From: Flavobacterium sp. LC2016-23
GTDB lineage: Bacteria > Bacteroidota > Bacteroidia > Flavobacteriales > Flavobacteriaceae
Direction of reading: 5' to 3'
Length of the DNA: 64,000 bases
Assembly (NCBI RefSeq): GCF_009674775.1
Contig: NZ_WKKE01000002.1
Span: forward strand, 230,576 to 294,575
The notes below the pieces were generated by a model, which saw nothing but the letters and a program-made list of their open reading frames with translations, had not been told where the DNA came from and searched no databases. Below are positions 1 to 8,419 of this stretch, piece after piece; position 1 is the stretch's first letter, and each line of letters starts with the position of its first letter. The position numbers and the translations under genes were made by a program.

Positions 1-377
1 AGTTCCGAAGGTTTTAAAACCACTCTGTTTCCCGCTGCAACAGCTGAAATCATGGGACATAAGGCAAGCTGAAAGGGATAATTCCAGGGCGCAATAACCA
101 ATACTTTTCCGTAAGGCTCTTTGTAAATATAATCGGTGGAAGGAAAATTAAGAAGTGACGGGAAAATACGTTTTGGTTTTGCCCACTTCTGAATATTCTT
201 GATGGTGTCTTTCAATTCAGAAATGACATAATTAGTTTCGGTTAAAACAGCTTCAAATTCAGGTTTTTTAAAATCATCGTATAAAGCTTTTACAATCAGG
301 TCCTCGCTTTTCTGAATGTTATACAATAACTTTTTAAGCGTTTCTTTTCTGTATCCGATGTCGTTTTTGTAGTCCAT
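1..377 (-). CDS. Aldehyde dehydrogenase family protein, N-terminal part (runs off the window)
   Basis: The first 125 codons are present; the rest lies beyond base 1. The start is the ATG at 377-375, giving a protein that begins MDYKNDIGYRKETLKKLL. The segment APWNYPFQL at residues 96-104, followed by an Ala/Gly-rich stretch and VVLKPSE, is the NAD(P)-binding entry of aldehyde dehydrogenases. The short N-terminal region without a presequence suits the class 3 (ALDH3-like) group, which oxidises fatty or aromatic aldehydes to acids. The catalytic Cys and Glu would lie outside the window. The gene is read toward the window edge and its upstream neighbour is an RluA-type gene. Family is clear, substrate is not. 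Confidence 0.9.
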   Translation of the reverse strand, partial: MDYKNDIGYRKETLKKLLYNIQKSEDLIVKALYDDFKKPEFEAVLTETNYVISELKDTIKNIQKWAKPKRIFPSLLNFPSTDYIYKEPYGKVLVIAPWNYPFQLALCPMISAVAAGNRVVLKPSE

Positions 378-452
378 TTTACGTTTAACTTGATTTTTTG
401 ACTTTGCAAGTTAATTTATAAAATTTAAAAAAATAACAATTTCATCATAAAA

Positions 453-1142
453 TCACAGGGCATTCCAGATCGTTTCATTCGGTACAGGCGCAATAATTGT
501 AATATCTTCTTTGGAAACAGGATGGATAAAAACTAATTTTCTGGCATGCAGATGAATGCCGCCATCGGGATTACTGCGGTCGGAACCATATTTTAGATCT
601 CCTTTTATCGGAGAGCCGATTGCCGCTAATTGCGCACGAATCTGATGATGGCGACCTGTATGAAGATTAATCTCCAACGCCACATAATTCTGAAGTTCTT
701 TAAAAACGGTATAATCCAGACTTGCAACTTTACTGTCCGGGACTTCTTTTAAATGGGCTTTTGACGTATTATTTTTTTCGTTTCTTTTTAAAAAGTGAAC
801 CAATTTGGCAGTTTTTTCAACGGGTTTGTTTTTAACAACTGCCCAATAGGTTTTTTGCGTTTCGCGGTTGCTGAACATTTCGTTCATTCGCGTTAAAGCT
901 TTGCTGGTTCTGGCAAAAACAACGATTCCTGTGGTAGGCCTGTCCAAACGGTGGATTACCCCAAGAAATACATCACCCGGTTTATTATACTTGTCTTTAA
1001 TGTATTCCTTTACAACATCCGATAATGGTTTGTCACCCGTTTTATCGCCCTGTACAATATCGCCTACGCGCTTATTGACTACAATAATATGGTTGTCTTC
1101 GTGCAGGATTTGCAGGTTGTTTTTATTAGAAAGTACTTTCAA
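453..1142 (-). CDS. RluA family pseudouridine synthase
   Basis: This 229-residue protein belongs to the RluA family, which converts specific uridines in rRNA or tRNA to pseudouridine. The catalytic motif HRLDRPTTG is at residues 64-72, with Asp67 as the expected nucleophile. The later RHHQIRAQLAAIGSPIKGDLKYG block is also typical. There is no N-terminal S4 RNA-binding domain, so it resembles the short RluA/RluC-catalytic-only type rather than RluD. The target nucleotide cannot be told from sequence. It starts at the ATG at 1142-1140. Its upstream flank carries a repeat of the AGATTGTT type. Confidence 0.92.
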   Translation of the reverse strand: MKVLSNKNNLQILHEDNHIIVVNKRVGDIVQGDKTGDKPLSDVVKEYIKDKYNKPGDVFLGVIHRLDRPTTGIVVFARTSKALTRMNEMFSNRETQKTYWAVVKNKPVEKTAKLVHFLKRNEKNNTSKAHLKEVPDSKVASLDYTVFKELQNYVALEINLHTGRHHQIRAQLAAIGSPIKGDLKYGSDRSNPDGGIHLHARKLVFIHPVSKEDITIIAPVPNETIWNAL

Positions 1143-1145
1143 AAT

Positions 1146-1180
1146 CGATTTTTAGATTATAGGATTTTTAGATTGTTCGA
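1146..1180. repeat. Degenerate AGATTGTT-type repeat, left flank of the four-helix-bundle gene
   Basis: Two copies of the word GATTTTTAGATT are followed by GTTCG. The same words occur in reverse orientation at 1573-1609 on the other side of the four-helix-bundle gene, and in a longer tandem array at 18831-18902. Confidence 0.6.
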
Positions 1181-1187
1181 ATGAACT

Positions 1188-1538
1188 TTATACCAAAGTA
1201 GATTTAAATTTTGATGTCATTTTTACGATTCTTTCGAGATTAATACATAATTCATCTAGTTTAATTTGAGTTATATAACCTAAATCGAAAGAAATTAACA
1301 ATTGAGTTTCAATTTCAAAAATAGAACCAATTGCAATTTCGAGAAACCTTGAAAAATCTTTGTTACTGCTTCGGGAACATCCTTCAGCAATATTAGAAGG
1401 TACAGATACAGAAGCACGACGCAATTGATTCGATAAACCGAATTTTTCTGACTCAGGGAAATTTGATGTAACATTATAAATTTCAGAACAGAATTTTCTG
1501 CTTGATTTCCAAATTTCCAAATCCTTAAATCTGTGCAT
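1188..1538 (-). CDS. Four-helix bundle protein (S23/IVP family)
   Basis: This 116-residue protein is a member of the four-helix-bundle family first noticed as ORFs in intervening sequences of 23S rRNA and related to the Avd accessory protein of diversity-generating retroelements. Recognisable parts are FKDLEIWKSSRKF at the N terminus, the segment LSNQLRRASVSVPSNIAEG near the middle, and a C-terminal helix. Its role in Bacteroidota is not established; members are small, cytosolic and probably oligomeric. Here it sits alone between rluA and panB and not in an rRNA gene. Both flanks carry repeats of one family in opposite orientations, which suggests insertion as a unit. Confidence 0.85.
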   Translation of the reverse strand: MHRFKDLEIWKSSRKFCSEIYNVTSNFPESEKFGLSNQLRRASVSVPSNIAEGCSRSSNKDFSRFLEIAIGSIFEIETQLLISFDLGYITQIKLDELCINLERIVKMTSKFKSTLV

Positions 1539-1572
1539 TATAATTTTATTTTACCTTAATTAAATTCGTTTT

Positions 1573-1609
1573 CCAACAATCAAAAAATCGAAAAAGCCAA
1601 CAATCTAAC
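1573..1609. repeat. Inverted counterpart of the 1146-1180 repeat
   Basis: CCAACAATC and CCAACAATCTAACC flank ATCGAAAAAG. Read on the minus strand this gives TTAGATTGTTGG and CGATTTTTTGATTGTTGG, the same words as at 1146-1180 but in the opposite orientation. Confidence 0.55.
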
Positions 1610-2428
1610 CTAATATTGTTCGGAAGAATTCGGAAAATCACTCGACTTTACATCGGCAGCATACTGGCCAATGGCTTTGGTCATTTCTTCGTATAAATTT
1701 AAATAGCGGCGCAAGAAACGCGGACTGAATTCATTGTTCATTCCTAACATATCGTGAATAACCAGAACCTGTCCGTCAACACCGCCACCGGCACCAATAC
1801 CAATCACCGGAATTGAAATGCTTTCTGCTACTTTTTTAGCTAAATCGGCTGGTATTTTTTCTAAAACGATACCAAAACAACCAATTTTTTCCAGAAGTTT
1901 TGCATCTTCAATTAGTTTTTCTGCTTCCTGATCTTCTTTTGCGCGAACACTGTAAGTTCCGAATTTATAGATAGATTGTGGTGTTAAACCCAAATGTCCC
2001 ATAACCGGGATTCCTGCGTTTAATATCTTTTTGATCGATTCTTTAATTTCTTTTCCTCCTTCAAGTTTCACAGCATGGCCGCCGCTTTCTTTCATGATTC
2101 TGATGGCAGAACGCAAAGCTTCTTTCGGATCGGACTGGTAACTTCCAAAAGGTAAATCAACGACTACCAATGCTCGTTCTACAGCGCGAACGACAGACGA
2201 AGCGTGATAGATCATCTGATCCAGGGTAATTGGCAATGTCGTTTCGTGACCCGCCATAACGTTTGATGCTGAATCACCCACTAAAATTACATCGACTCCT
2301 GCGGTGTCTACAATTTTAGCCATTGTAAAATCGTAAGCGGTAAGCATAGAGATTTTTTCTCCGTTGCTTTTCATTTCGATTAATGATTTTGTTGTGATTC
2401 TTTTATAATCTTTTTTTGCTACTGACAT
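1610..2428 (-). CDS. panB: 3-methyl-2-oxobutanoate hydroxymethyltransferase
   Basis: PanB transfers a hydroxymethyl group from 5,10-methylene-tetrahydrofolate to 2-oxoisovalerate, giving ketopantoate, the first committed step of pantothenate and CoA synthesis in the cytoplasm. The 272-residue length is normal. Motifs visible are MLTAYDF at residues 28-34, [12 protein letters not shown] with Asp52 as expected metal ligand, GHLGLTPQS in the middle, and [16 protein letters not shown] near the end. The start is the ATG at 2428-2426. No other pan genes are in the window. In this genus panB commonly lies near an RluA-type gene, so the four-helix-bundle gene may have come between them later. Confidence 0.97.
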   Translation of the reverse strand: MSVAKKDYKRITTKSLIEMKSNGEKISMLTAYDFTMAKIVDTAGVDVILVGDSASNVMAGHETTLPITLDQMIYHASSVVRAVERALVVVDLPFGSYQSDPKEALRSAIRIMKESGGHAVKLEGGKEIKESIKKILNAGIPVMGHLGLTPQSIYKFGTYSVRAKEDQEAEKLIEDAKLLEKIGCFGIVLEKIPADLAKKVAESISIPVIGIGAGGGVDGQVLVIHDMLGMNNEFSPRFLRRYLNLYEEMTKAIGQYAADVKSSDFPNSSEQY

Positions 2429-2477
2429 TTTATTTTTTTTTGAAGATGTAAAAGTATTGAATAATTATAGATTGAAA

Positions 2478-3674
2478 TCAGCAATAGAAGAATATTTCGA
2501 TGTTAAATAACTTTCCATCCCTGAATTCTATTTTAAATTCGCTGTCCTCCAATTGTATGGAGTAAAGATGTGGTGCTTTTATTGAGGCGCCAATATAGGA
2601 ACCGTATTTTTCGATAAATACTTTTTCAGATATCGAATGATCTAAGGCTGCATTGGCATTAAAAACAAGTTTGTTGTTTTCGTTACTAAAAACTTTGGTT
2701 ATTTCTGCCTGATTTTGCTTTTCATCTACAGAAGCTTCCAAATCCGGATAGTAATAAAAAAGGTTACTTATATAAAGGCCGCATTCATCACTTATGGTTG
2801 CTTTTTTTACCGGTTTTCCGAATATTTTTACTAAATCTTTCTGCGTCAGAAACAACGATTTGGTTTTTACGCCTTTCAGGACAAACTCTGATTTTTTAAC
2901 GAATGCCAGGATTTGCTCCGGGGTCTTATGTTTGGCTAATCCTTTGGCTATGATCATATTCAGCTCAGTGTCAGCCAGAAGTTTTGGATCGTTTATTTGT
3001 CTGACAACCTCATAATATCTCTGATAAGCCGGACTTAAGGTTGCGTTATCACTATTCCAGGCCAGTTCTACCAGTCGTTCTCCAACCGTTTTACGTTCTG
3101 CAATATTAGCAGGGTCCAGTTTGTCAAAGTCTTTAAGTAAGGCGTTGAAATCAGGTCTTTTGCCAACAAATTTTCGTAAAGTAAACCGGGCATATTCATC
3201 ATTAAAATTTCCTCCAATATTCACCCATTCTTCCGGGTTTTTAGGAAGGTAATTAATAGGTACAGGATCGCCGGTGTATAAAATTTCTTTAATTTTCGAA
3301 TTTTTATCAGGTTGTGCTCTTGCCTTTAAACCCGCGACTGTTACAAAAAGATGACTGCTGCCGTAATAATTATCGTTGCCTTCGATGAGAGGGTTTTCAT
3401 TGTCCCTGACTTTCACATCGGCCGAATTTAATCGTGTGGCAACGAATTTCTCCGGAACAAAACCCTCAGAGAAATTATCGGCTTTTACTTTGTACCAGCC
3501 ATTTTTGCTTTCGGATAGTAACTGAACTTCGGCTCCATATTTAAAATATCCGAGAAACTCAGCGGAAGTGCTCGGGGAAGTATACAAACGTGTATCTGAA
3601 TTCAGGAAATAGCGTTCCTGAGCATGCAATAGTATAGAGCAAAATAAGGCAGCAAAAAAGTAGTATTTTTTCAT
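2478..3674 (-). CDS. SH3 domain-containing exported protein
   Basis: The protein, taken from the ATG at 3674, has 398 residues and starts with a signal peptide (MKKYYFFAALFCSILLHAQ). The reading frame is open further upstream to 3803, but that part is encoded by an intergenic repeat and overlaps the end of the serine dehydratase gene, so the later start is preferred. After the signal come two SH3b-like segments, near residues 20-75 (ending SEGFVPEKFV) and 105-170. The remainder is helical with no recognised catalytic motif. SH3b domains often bind peptidoglycan or peptides; a periplasmic or surface role is inferred. Function unknown. Confidence 0.8.
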   Translation of the reverse strand: MKKYYFFAALFCSILLHAQERYFLNSDTRLYTSPSTSAEFLGYFKYGAEVQLLSESKNGWYKVKADNFSEGFVPEKFVATRLNSADVKVRDNENPLIEGNDNYYGSSHLFVTVAGLKARAQPDKNSKIKEILYTGDPVPINYLPKNPEEWVNIGGNFNDEYARFTLRKFVGKRPDFNALLKDFDKLDPANIAERKTVGERLVELAWNSDNATLSPAYQRYYEVVRQINDPKLLADTELNMIIAKGLAKHKTPEQILAFVKKSEFVLKGVKTKSLFLTQKDLVKIFGKPVKKATISDECGLYISNLFYYYPDLEASVDEKQNQAEITKVFSNENNKLVFNANAALDHSISEKVFIEKYGSYIGASIKAPHLYSIQLEDSEFKIEFRDGKLFNIEIFFYC

Positions 3675-3696
3675 GAAGTATATTTTGGAAGCGTTT

Positions 3697-3785
3697 TTGC
3701 CACGAATTTCACGAATTTTCACAAATTTTTTAATGTGCAAAGCAGCTAAAATTTCATTCGTGCAAATTCGTGCAATTCGCGGCAA
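3697..3785. repeat. CACGAATT-type inverted intergenic repeat
   Basis: The left arm (3697-3730) is built from CACGAATTT and CACGAATTTTCAC, and the right arm (3756-3785) from ATTCGTGCA repeated twice and then GCGGCAA. The arms are inverted relative to each other. A related copy lies at 9567-9641. The repeat sits between sdaA and the SH3-domain gene and creates spurious open frames on both strands. Confidence 0.75.
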
Positions 3786-3796
3786 CTTTTTAAGAC

Positions 3797-5224
3797 TTAA
3801 CAATCGGCCATATTTACGGCAATTGCCAAACCGCCTTCAGAAGTTTCTTTGTATTTAGAATTCATGTCTTTTGCGGTCTGCCACATGGTATCGATTACCT
3901 TGTCTAAGGGTACCTTTGCATTTTTGGAATCGGTTTCCAGTGCCAGTTCGGCGGCATTTATGGCCTTTATAGCGCCCATGGTATTTCTTTCGATACATGG
4001 AATCTGAACCAGGCCGCCAATAGGATCACAGGTCAAACCTAAATGATGTTCCATAGCGATTTCGGCAGCCATTAGCACCTGGGCAGGAGATCCGCCCATT
4101 AATTCGCAAAGCGCCGCTGCAGCCATAGCAGACGATACGCCAATTTCTGCCTGGCAACCGCCCATTGCAGCCGAAATGGTAGAACCTTTTTTGAAGATAC
4201 TTCCAATTTCTCCGGCAACCATCAGGAATTGTTTGATTTCTTTTTCTCCGGCGTTATGGTTTTCGATCACTAAGTAATACATTAATACAGCAGGGATGAC
4301 ACCGGCACTTCCGTTCGTTGGTGCTGTTACAACACGGCCCAGGGAGGCATTTACTTCATTCACGGCAAGTGCAAAACAACTTACCCATTTTAGGATCTGA
4401 CGAAATTTTACTTCGGTTTTTCGAATCTCTTCCAGCCAGGTTTGCGGAGAGCTATAATTTGAAAGTCCAATTAAATTCTGGTGCATGTCAAAAGCTCTTC
4501 TTCGAACGTGTAAGCCGCCCGGAAGAATTCCGCCGGTATGGCAGCCGATGTACATACATTCCAGCATCGTGTTCCAGATGCGCATTAATTCGGAATGGAT
4601 TTCCGCTTCCGGACGCATTGATTTTTCGTTTTCGTAAACAATTTCAGAAATCAGTTTATCTTCAGAAACGGTGTAGTTCAGAAGCTCCACCGCATTTTGA
4701 ATCGGGAAGGGGAAGGCACATTTTATGACTTCTTTGATTTTTGCATTTTCTCGTTCTTCTTTCACGACAAAACCTCCTCCAATAGAATAAAAAGTAGATT
4801 CGTATTCAGAGTCATCGGCTTTGTAAGCGGTAAATTTTAATCCGTTGGCATGGAAAGGAAGGAATTCTTTATTGAAAACAATGTCCTGAAGAAAATAAAA
4901 TGGAATTTTATATTCATTCCCCAGAATAATTTCGTTTGTATCTTCGATTGTTTTAATGATTCCGGCAATATTATCAACCGGAATATATTCGGGATCCTGT
5001 CCACTGAGGCCTAACATAACCGCCAAATCGGTAGCATGACCTTTACCGGTTAAAGAAAGGGACCCGTATAAATCGACTTTTACCCGTTTAATCTGATCTA
5101 AAATTGATTCGTTTTTTAACTCTTCTAAAAAACGTTCGGCTGCACGCCAGGGGCCAAGTGTGTGCGAGCTGGAAGGCCCGACACCAATTTTAAGCATATC
5201 AAAAACAGAGATACATTCTTCCAT
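3797..5224 (-). CDS. sdaA: L-serine ammonia-lyase, iron-sulfur dependent, single chain
   Basis: This 475-residue enzyme deaminates L-serine to pyruvate and ammonia using a 4Fe-4S cluster. The N-terminal beta domain shows [16 protein letters not shown], and the C-terminal alpha domain carries [13 protein letters not shown], the segment [20 protein letters not shown] and [18 protein letters not shown] with the cluster cysteines. Both domains are in one chain as in E. coli SdaA, rather than the split form of Bacillus. The start is the ATG at 5224-5222. A minus-strand -7 box (TATCTTTG, 5251-5244) lies about 20 bases upstream; no matching -33 box is evident. It is followed by a repeat and then an exported SH3 protein. 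Confidence 0.96.
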   Translation of the reverse strand: MEECISVFDMLKIGVGPSSSHTLGPWRAAERFLEELKNESILDQIKRVKVDLYGSLSLTGKGHATDLAVMLGLSGQDPEYIPVDNIAGIIKTIEDTNEIILGNEYKIPFYFLQDIVFNKEFLPFHANGLKFTAYKADDSEYESTFYSIGGGFVVKEERENAKIKEVIKCAFPFPIQNAVELLNYTVSEDKLISEIVYENEKSMRPEAEIHSELMRIWNTMLECMYIGCHTGGILPGGLHVRRRAFDMHQNLIGLSNYSSPQTWLEEIRKTEVKFRQILKWVSCFALAVNEVNASLGRVVTAPTNGSAGVIPAVLMYYLVIENHNAGEKEIKQFLMVAGEIGSIFKKGSTISAAMGGCQAEIGVSSAMAAAALCELMGGSPAQVLMAAEIAMEHHLGLTCDPIGGLVQIPCIERNTMGAIKAINAAELALETDSKNAKVPLDKVIDTMWQTAKDMNSKYKETSEGGLAIAVNMADC

Positions 5225-5362
5225 TGTTCAATTTTTAGTAAGACAAAGATAATTGAATAATGCAAAGAAGTTTAATTATCATTTGTTAATCTTGCGGTTT
5301 TGTTAAAAAAGATATTAAATTTTAATAATTTGGCAACGAAATAATTTTAAATGCTTAATATA

Positions 5363-5381
5363 GAACTTTCGTAAAAAGTTC
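5363..5381. other. Short perfect dyad upstream of the antiporter
   Basis: GAACTTT and AAAGTTC flank CGTAA. The dyad sits about 15 bases upstream of a -7-like box (TATTTTTG, 5396-5403), in the 312-base gap between sdaA and the antiporter. It could be an operator or a weak hairpin. The rest of that gap (5225-5536) is A+T-rich and holds only a possible 44-codon ORF at 5406-5540. Confidence 0.4.
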
Positions 5382-5405
5382 GTGGTTTTTTTAGGTATTT
5401 TTGTA

Positions 5406-5540
5406 ATGAAGCAAATACTAAAGAATTTGATTTTTTTATCTATTAAAAAAATCAGTAAACTAAACTTCAGTGGTTATATTTTAATCGATGCGTCTTTTGC
5501 GAAAATTAAAATAACACAAGAAGATAAAATTACACTATGA
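5406..5540 (+). other. Possible 44-codon upstream ORF coupled to the antiporter
   Basis: An ATG at 5406 opens a frame that closes with TGA at 5538-5540, overlapping the antiporter ATG at 5537 as ATGA. That overlap is the classic arrangement for translational coupling. The predicted peptide (beginning MKQILKNLIFL) is basic and partly hydrophobic but resembles no family I know. A -7-like box at 5396-5403 would place the transcript start almost on this ATG, so the ORF may be leaderless or fortuitous. Confidence 0.25.
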
Positions 5541-7684
5541 TAGAATTTTTCAAGCATTTTTTACAAGAATTCGAATTACCATTAAGCAACCCAGTATTGA
5601 TTTTCTCGTTGATACTTTTCATTATTTTGTTATCCCCGATTTTATTAAAGAAAATAAATATTCCCGGTATTATTGGTCTTATTATTTCCGGAGTCATTAT
5701 AGGGCCTCACGGGCTTAATATCCTGGCAAAAAACTCGGCTGTAGATTTATTTTCGACTATAGGGCTTTTGTATATTATGTTTATTGCCGGTCTGGAACTC
5801 GATATGAACGAATTTAAAGCCAACAGAAATAAGAGTTTATTGTTTGGTTTTTTCACCTTTATTTTTCCATTAACAATTGGATTTCCGGTTTGTTTTTATT
5901 TACTGAATTATGATTTTAATGCCAGTTTTTTAACGGCGAGTATGTTTGCTACACATACGCTGGTTGCTTACCCGATTGTGAGTAAGCTGGGAATTGCCAA
6001 AAATCAGGCTGTTGCCATTACTGTTGGAGGAACGATTCTTACGGATACAGCGGTTTTAATTATTCTGGCCGTTATTATGGGAAGCAGTCAGGGAAATCTG
6101 AACCAGGCTTTCTGGATCAAGTTAGGCGTTTCACTGGCTATTTTCTCGGCCATTATGTTTCTGGTCATTCCAAGAATTGCCAAATGGTTCTTCAAAAAAC
6201 TGGAAAGCGAAAAACACGCCCATTATATCTTTGTACTTTCTGTCGTTTTCTTCGCCGCATTTTTGGCCGAAGTAGCAGGAGTGGAGCCAATTATTGGTGC
6301 TTTCGTGGCTGGTCTGGCTTTGAATCCCCTAATTCCGCATTCGTCTGCTTTAATGAATAGGATTGAGTTTATCGGAAATTCATTGTTTATTCCGTTCTTC
6401 CTGATTTCTGTTGGAATGCTGGTGGATATCAGCGTGATTTTAAGTGGCCCGACGGCTTTGATCGTAGCCGGGACACTAAGTGTGGTCGCAATTTTCGGAA
6501 AGTGGATTGCCGCCTTTTTCACACAAGTCGTTTTTAAATATACGAAAACGGAGAGACAGCTTATTTTCGGACTGAGCAGCGCCCACGCCGCAGCAACCCT
6601 GGCGGTTATTCTGGTTGGGTTTAAAGCTAAAATTCTCGACGAAAATATCTTAAACGGAACCATTATACTAATTTTAATAACCTGTATCGTGGCTTCTTTT
6701 GCTACTGAAAAAGCAGCTAAGAAAATTGCCATCTGCGAGGAAGAAGTTTCTCCCGAAGATGCTAATAAAGATCAGATCTTAGAAGAGCATATTCTGATTC
6801 CGCTGGCTAAAACTTCGGCAACGGCGAGTCTGTTGGATTTTGCACTTTTAATAAAAGATAAAAAATCAGCCAATCCTGTGACCTTGTTAACTATTGTACC
6901 GAATAATGATCAGGCCGAAATTAATATCCTGAAATATAAAAAGGCAGTGGACAAATTCGTCATTCAGGGTTCAGCCTCAGAAGTAAAAATCAATACCATT
7001 GCCCGAATTGATCATAATCCGGCAAGTGGAATTGCACGTACCTCAAAAGAAATTATGGCCGATATTGTTATTGTAGGCTGGCCAAGAAAAACGGGTTTCC
7101 TGGATAAAATTTTTGGAGAAAACGTAGATTCAATCATTAACAACGTTGATAAAAGTTTGTTTATCTGCAGGTTTCAGAAAACATTTATAGAAGAAAAGAG
7201 ACTGGTTTTTATTTGTCCGCCTTTTTCTGAAAGGGGAATTGGATTTCATCTTTTGCTTCAGAAAATTAGTCGTTTGTCTCAGGAATTAAGTATTCCAATT
7301 GTGATTTATGCCGAATATAAAACGCATCAGGCGATTTCGCAGATTGCCGCTAATCTGAGACTGAATGCAAAATTAGGTTTTAAAAGTATTCTGGACTGGG
7401 AAGATTTTGAAGCGATTTCAGATGAAATCACACCAACGGATTTAATTGTTTTTAATTTATCCCGCAAAGGCTCTGTTTCGTATCAGTCGATCTTTGACAA
7501 ACTGCCTCAGAAATTCGAAAAATCATTTGATGATAATAACCTGATTTTGGTTTATCCGCAGGATGACAGAAAAGAAAGTGCCATGGATGCGTACGAGGAT
7601 TTTACGGCGACACCGCTTACAAAAGGTATTGAAGCGATTGAACAGATTGGTAGAGGTTTGGGAAGTATTTTGAAGAAGGGTTAA
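5537..7684 (+). CDS. CPA2-type cation:proton antiporter with C-terminal USP-like domain
   Basis: The protein has 715 residues. The first ~395 form about 12 membrane helices of the sodium/hydrogen exchanger fold (CPA2, KefB-like), including GLIISGVIIGPHGLN and the segment EVAGVEPIIGAFVAGLALNP, where the acidic residue pair of ion exchange is expected. The C-terminal ~300 residues are soluble and look like a universal-stress-protein-type tandem domain that may regulate transport. It would exchange K+ or Na+ for H+ across the inner membrane. The last 20 codons (7625-7684) are repeated at 8350-8409 beyond the next gene. It is the first of several plus-strand genes in an otherwise minus-strand region. 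Confidence 0.93.
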   Translation: MIEFFKHFLQEFELPLSNPVLIFSLILFIILLSPILLKKINIPGIIGLIISGVIIGPHGLNILAKNSAVDLFSTIGLLYIMFIAGLELDMNEFKANRNKSLLFGFFTFIFPLTIGFPVCFYLLNYDFNASFLTASMFATHTLVAYPIVSKLGIAKNQAVAITVGGTILTDTAVLIILAVIMGSSQGNLNQAFWIKLGVSLAIFSAIMFLVIPRIAKWFFKKLESEKHAHYIFVLSVVFFAAFLAEVAGVEPIIGAFVAGLALNPLIPHSSALMNRIEFIGNSLFIPFFLISVGMLVDISVILSGPTALIVAGTLSVVAIFGKWIAAFFTQVVFKYTKTERQLIFGLSSAHAAATLAVILVGFKAKILDENILNGTIILILITCIVASFATEKAAKKIAICEEEVSPEDANKDQILEEHILIPLAKTSATASLLDFALLIKDKKSANPVTLLTIVPNNDQAEINILKYKKAVDKFVIQGSASEVKINTIARIDHNPASGIARTSKEIMADIVIVGWPRKTGFLDKIFGENVDSIINNVDKSLFICRFQKTFIEEKRLVFICPPFSERGIGFHLLLQKISRLSQELSIPIVIYAEYKTHQAISQIAANLRLNAKLGFKSILDWEDFEAISDEITPTDLIVFNLSRKGSVSYQSIFDKLPQKFEKSFDDNNLILVYPQDDRKESAMDAYEDFTATPLTKGIEAIEQIGRGLGSILKKG

Positions 7685-7723
7685 CATAAAAAATATTTTA
7701 ATATTAGTAGTCAAATTAAAATT

Positions 7724-8329
7724 ATGAGAATTAAAATTTCGATACTCATTTTATCCTTTTTCTTTTTTATTAGTTGTAAGAATAGAATCAATCAGAATCC
7801 TGATGAGAATTACGATAAAATCTTAACTGAAAAGGAGAAAAGTGCTTCTGAAAATCCAAAAAAAGTATCAGGAACAAAAATTGATGAAATTTCTTTTGAG
7901 GTTAAAGCTAATACTAAAGATTTTGCTGATGGGATTCAACCTTGGGCAAGTATAGAAAAACCTGAAGTAGATTTGCCTAATTTAATAAATAAAGAGAAAA
8001 TTGTAATTTCTGAAAAGAAAGTTACTGTAATAATTGATTATCCTTTAACGAATGAATATCAATTTGACTTAAGTTCAGATAAAGGATTTACTAGAGAGAT
8101 GCTCCTTACAGAAATTAGTAAACATTATTATAAACTGTATGAAGAAGAAGAAAATTCCGCAACCGTAAAAACGGTACCAATGCATAAAAGAACAATGTAC
8201 AACAGAAATCAGACCAATGGGAAATACGGTATCTGGGGACATGATATTGCTGATCTGGTTCTTTCATATATTGAAGTCTACAAGAATGCTAAGGAGGAAA
8301 TCATATTAGTTTTAGGTGTTGATTCATGA
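7724..8329 (+). CDS. Predicted lipoprotein, function unknown
   Basis: This 201-residue protein begins MRIKISILILSFFFFISCKN, a lipoprotein signal with the lipobox cysteine at residue 18, so it should be anchored to a membrane facing the periplasm or surface. After a low-complexity Asn/Lys/Glu linker, the body (about residues 55-200) has mixed charged segments and no recognised motif. Its DNA appears more A+T-rich than the antiporter before it or the DUF2625 gene after it. It is bracketed by the true antiporter 3' end and a diverged second copy of that end (8350-8409), which points to arrival as a cassette. I do not recognise the family. Confidence 0.75.
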   Translation: MRIKISILILSFFFFISCKNRINQNPDENYDKILTEKEKSASENPKKVSGTKIDEISFEVKANTKDFADGIQPWASIEKPEVDLPNLINKEKIVISEKKVTVIIDYPLTNEYQFDLSSDKGFTREMLLTEISKHYYKLYEEEENSATVKTVPMHKRTMYNRNQTNGKYGIWGHDIADLVLSYIEVYKNAKEEIILVLGVDS

Positions 8330-8349
8330 AGAAGTTTTAACGTAATTTG

Positions 8350-8409
8350 GGTATTGAAATCATTGAACAAATCGGCAGGAAATTGGGAAGTATTTTAAAA
8401 AAGGGCTAG
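8350..8409 (+). pseudogene. Relic of an antiporter 3' end (20 codons including stop)
   Basis: These 60 bases read GIEIIEQIGRKLGSILKKG and stop, against GIEAIEQIGRGLGSILKKG and stop at the true antiporter end (7625-7684). By eye 46 of 60 bases agree and most differences are synonymous third positions, so the segment evolved as coding sequence before being cut off. No homology to the antiporter is seen immediately upstream of it. It is either the displaced original tail or the end of a lost tandem paralogue. Confidence 0.75.
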
Positions 8410-8419
8410 AATAATTGAT

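Noticed and set aside
3675..3803. N-terminal extension of the SH3-domain protein
   Set aside because: The added residues are encoded by an intergenic repeat, overlap sdaA, and would hide a good signal peptide.
4318..4728. 136-codon plus-strand ORF inside sdaA
   Set aside because: It is entirely antisense to a well-conserved gene and its product looks like a frame shadow.
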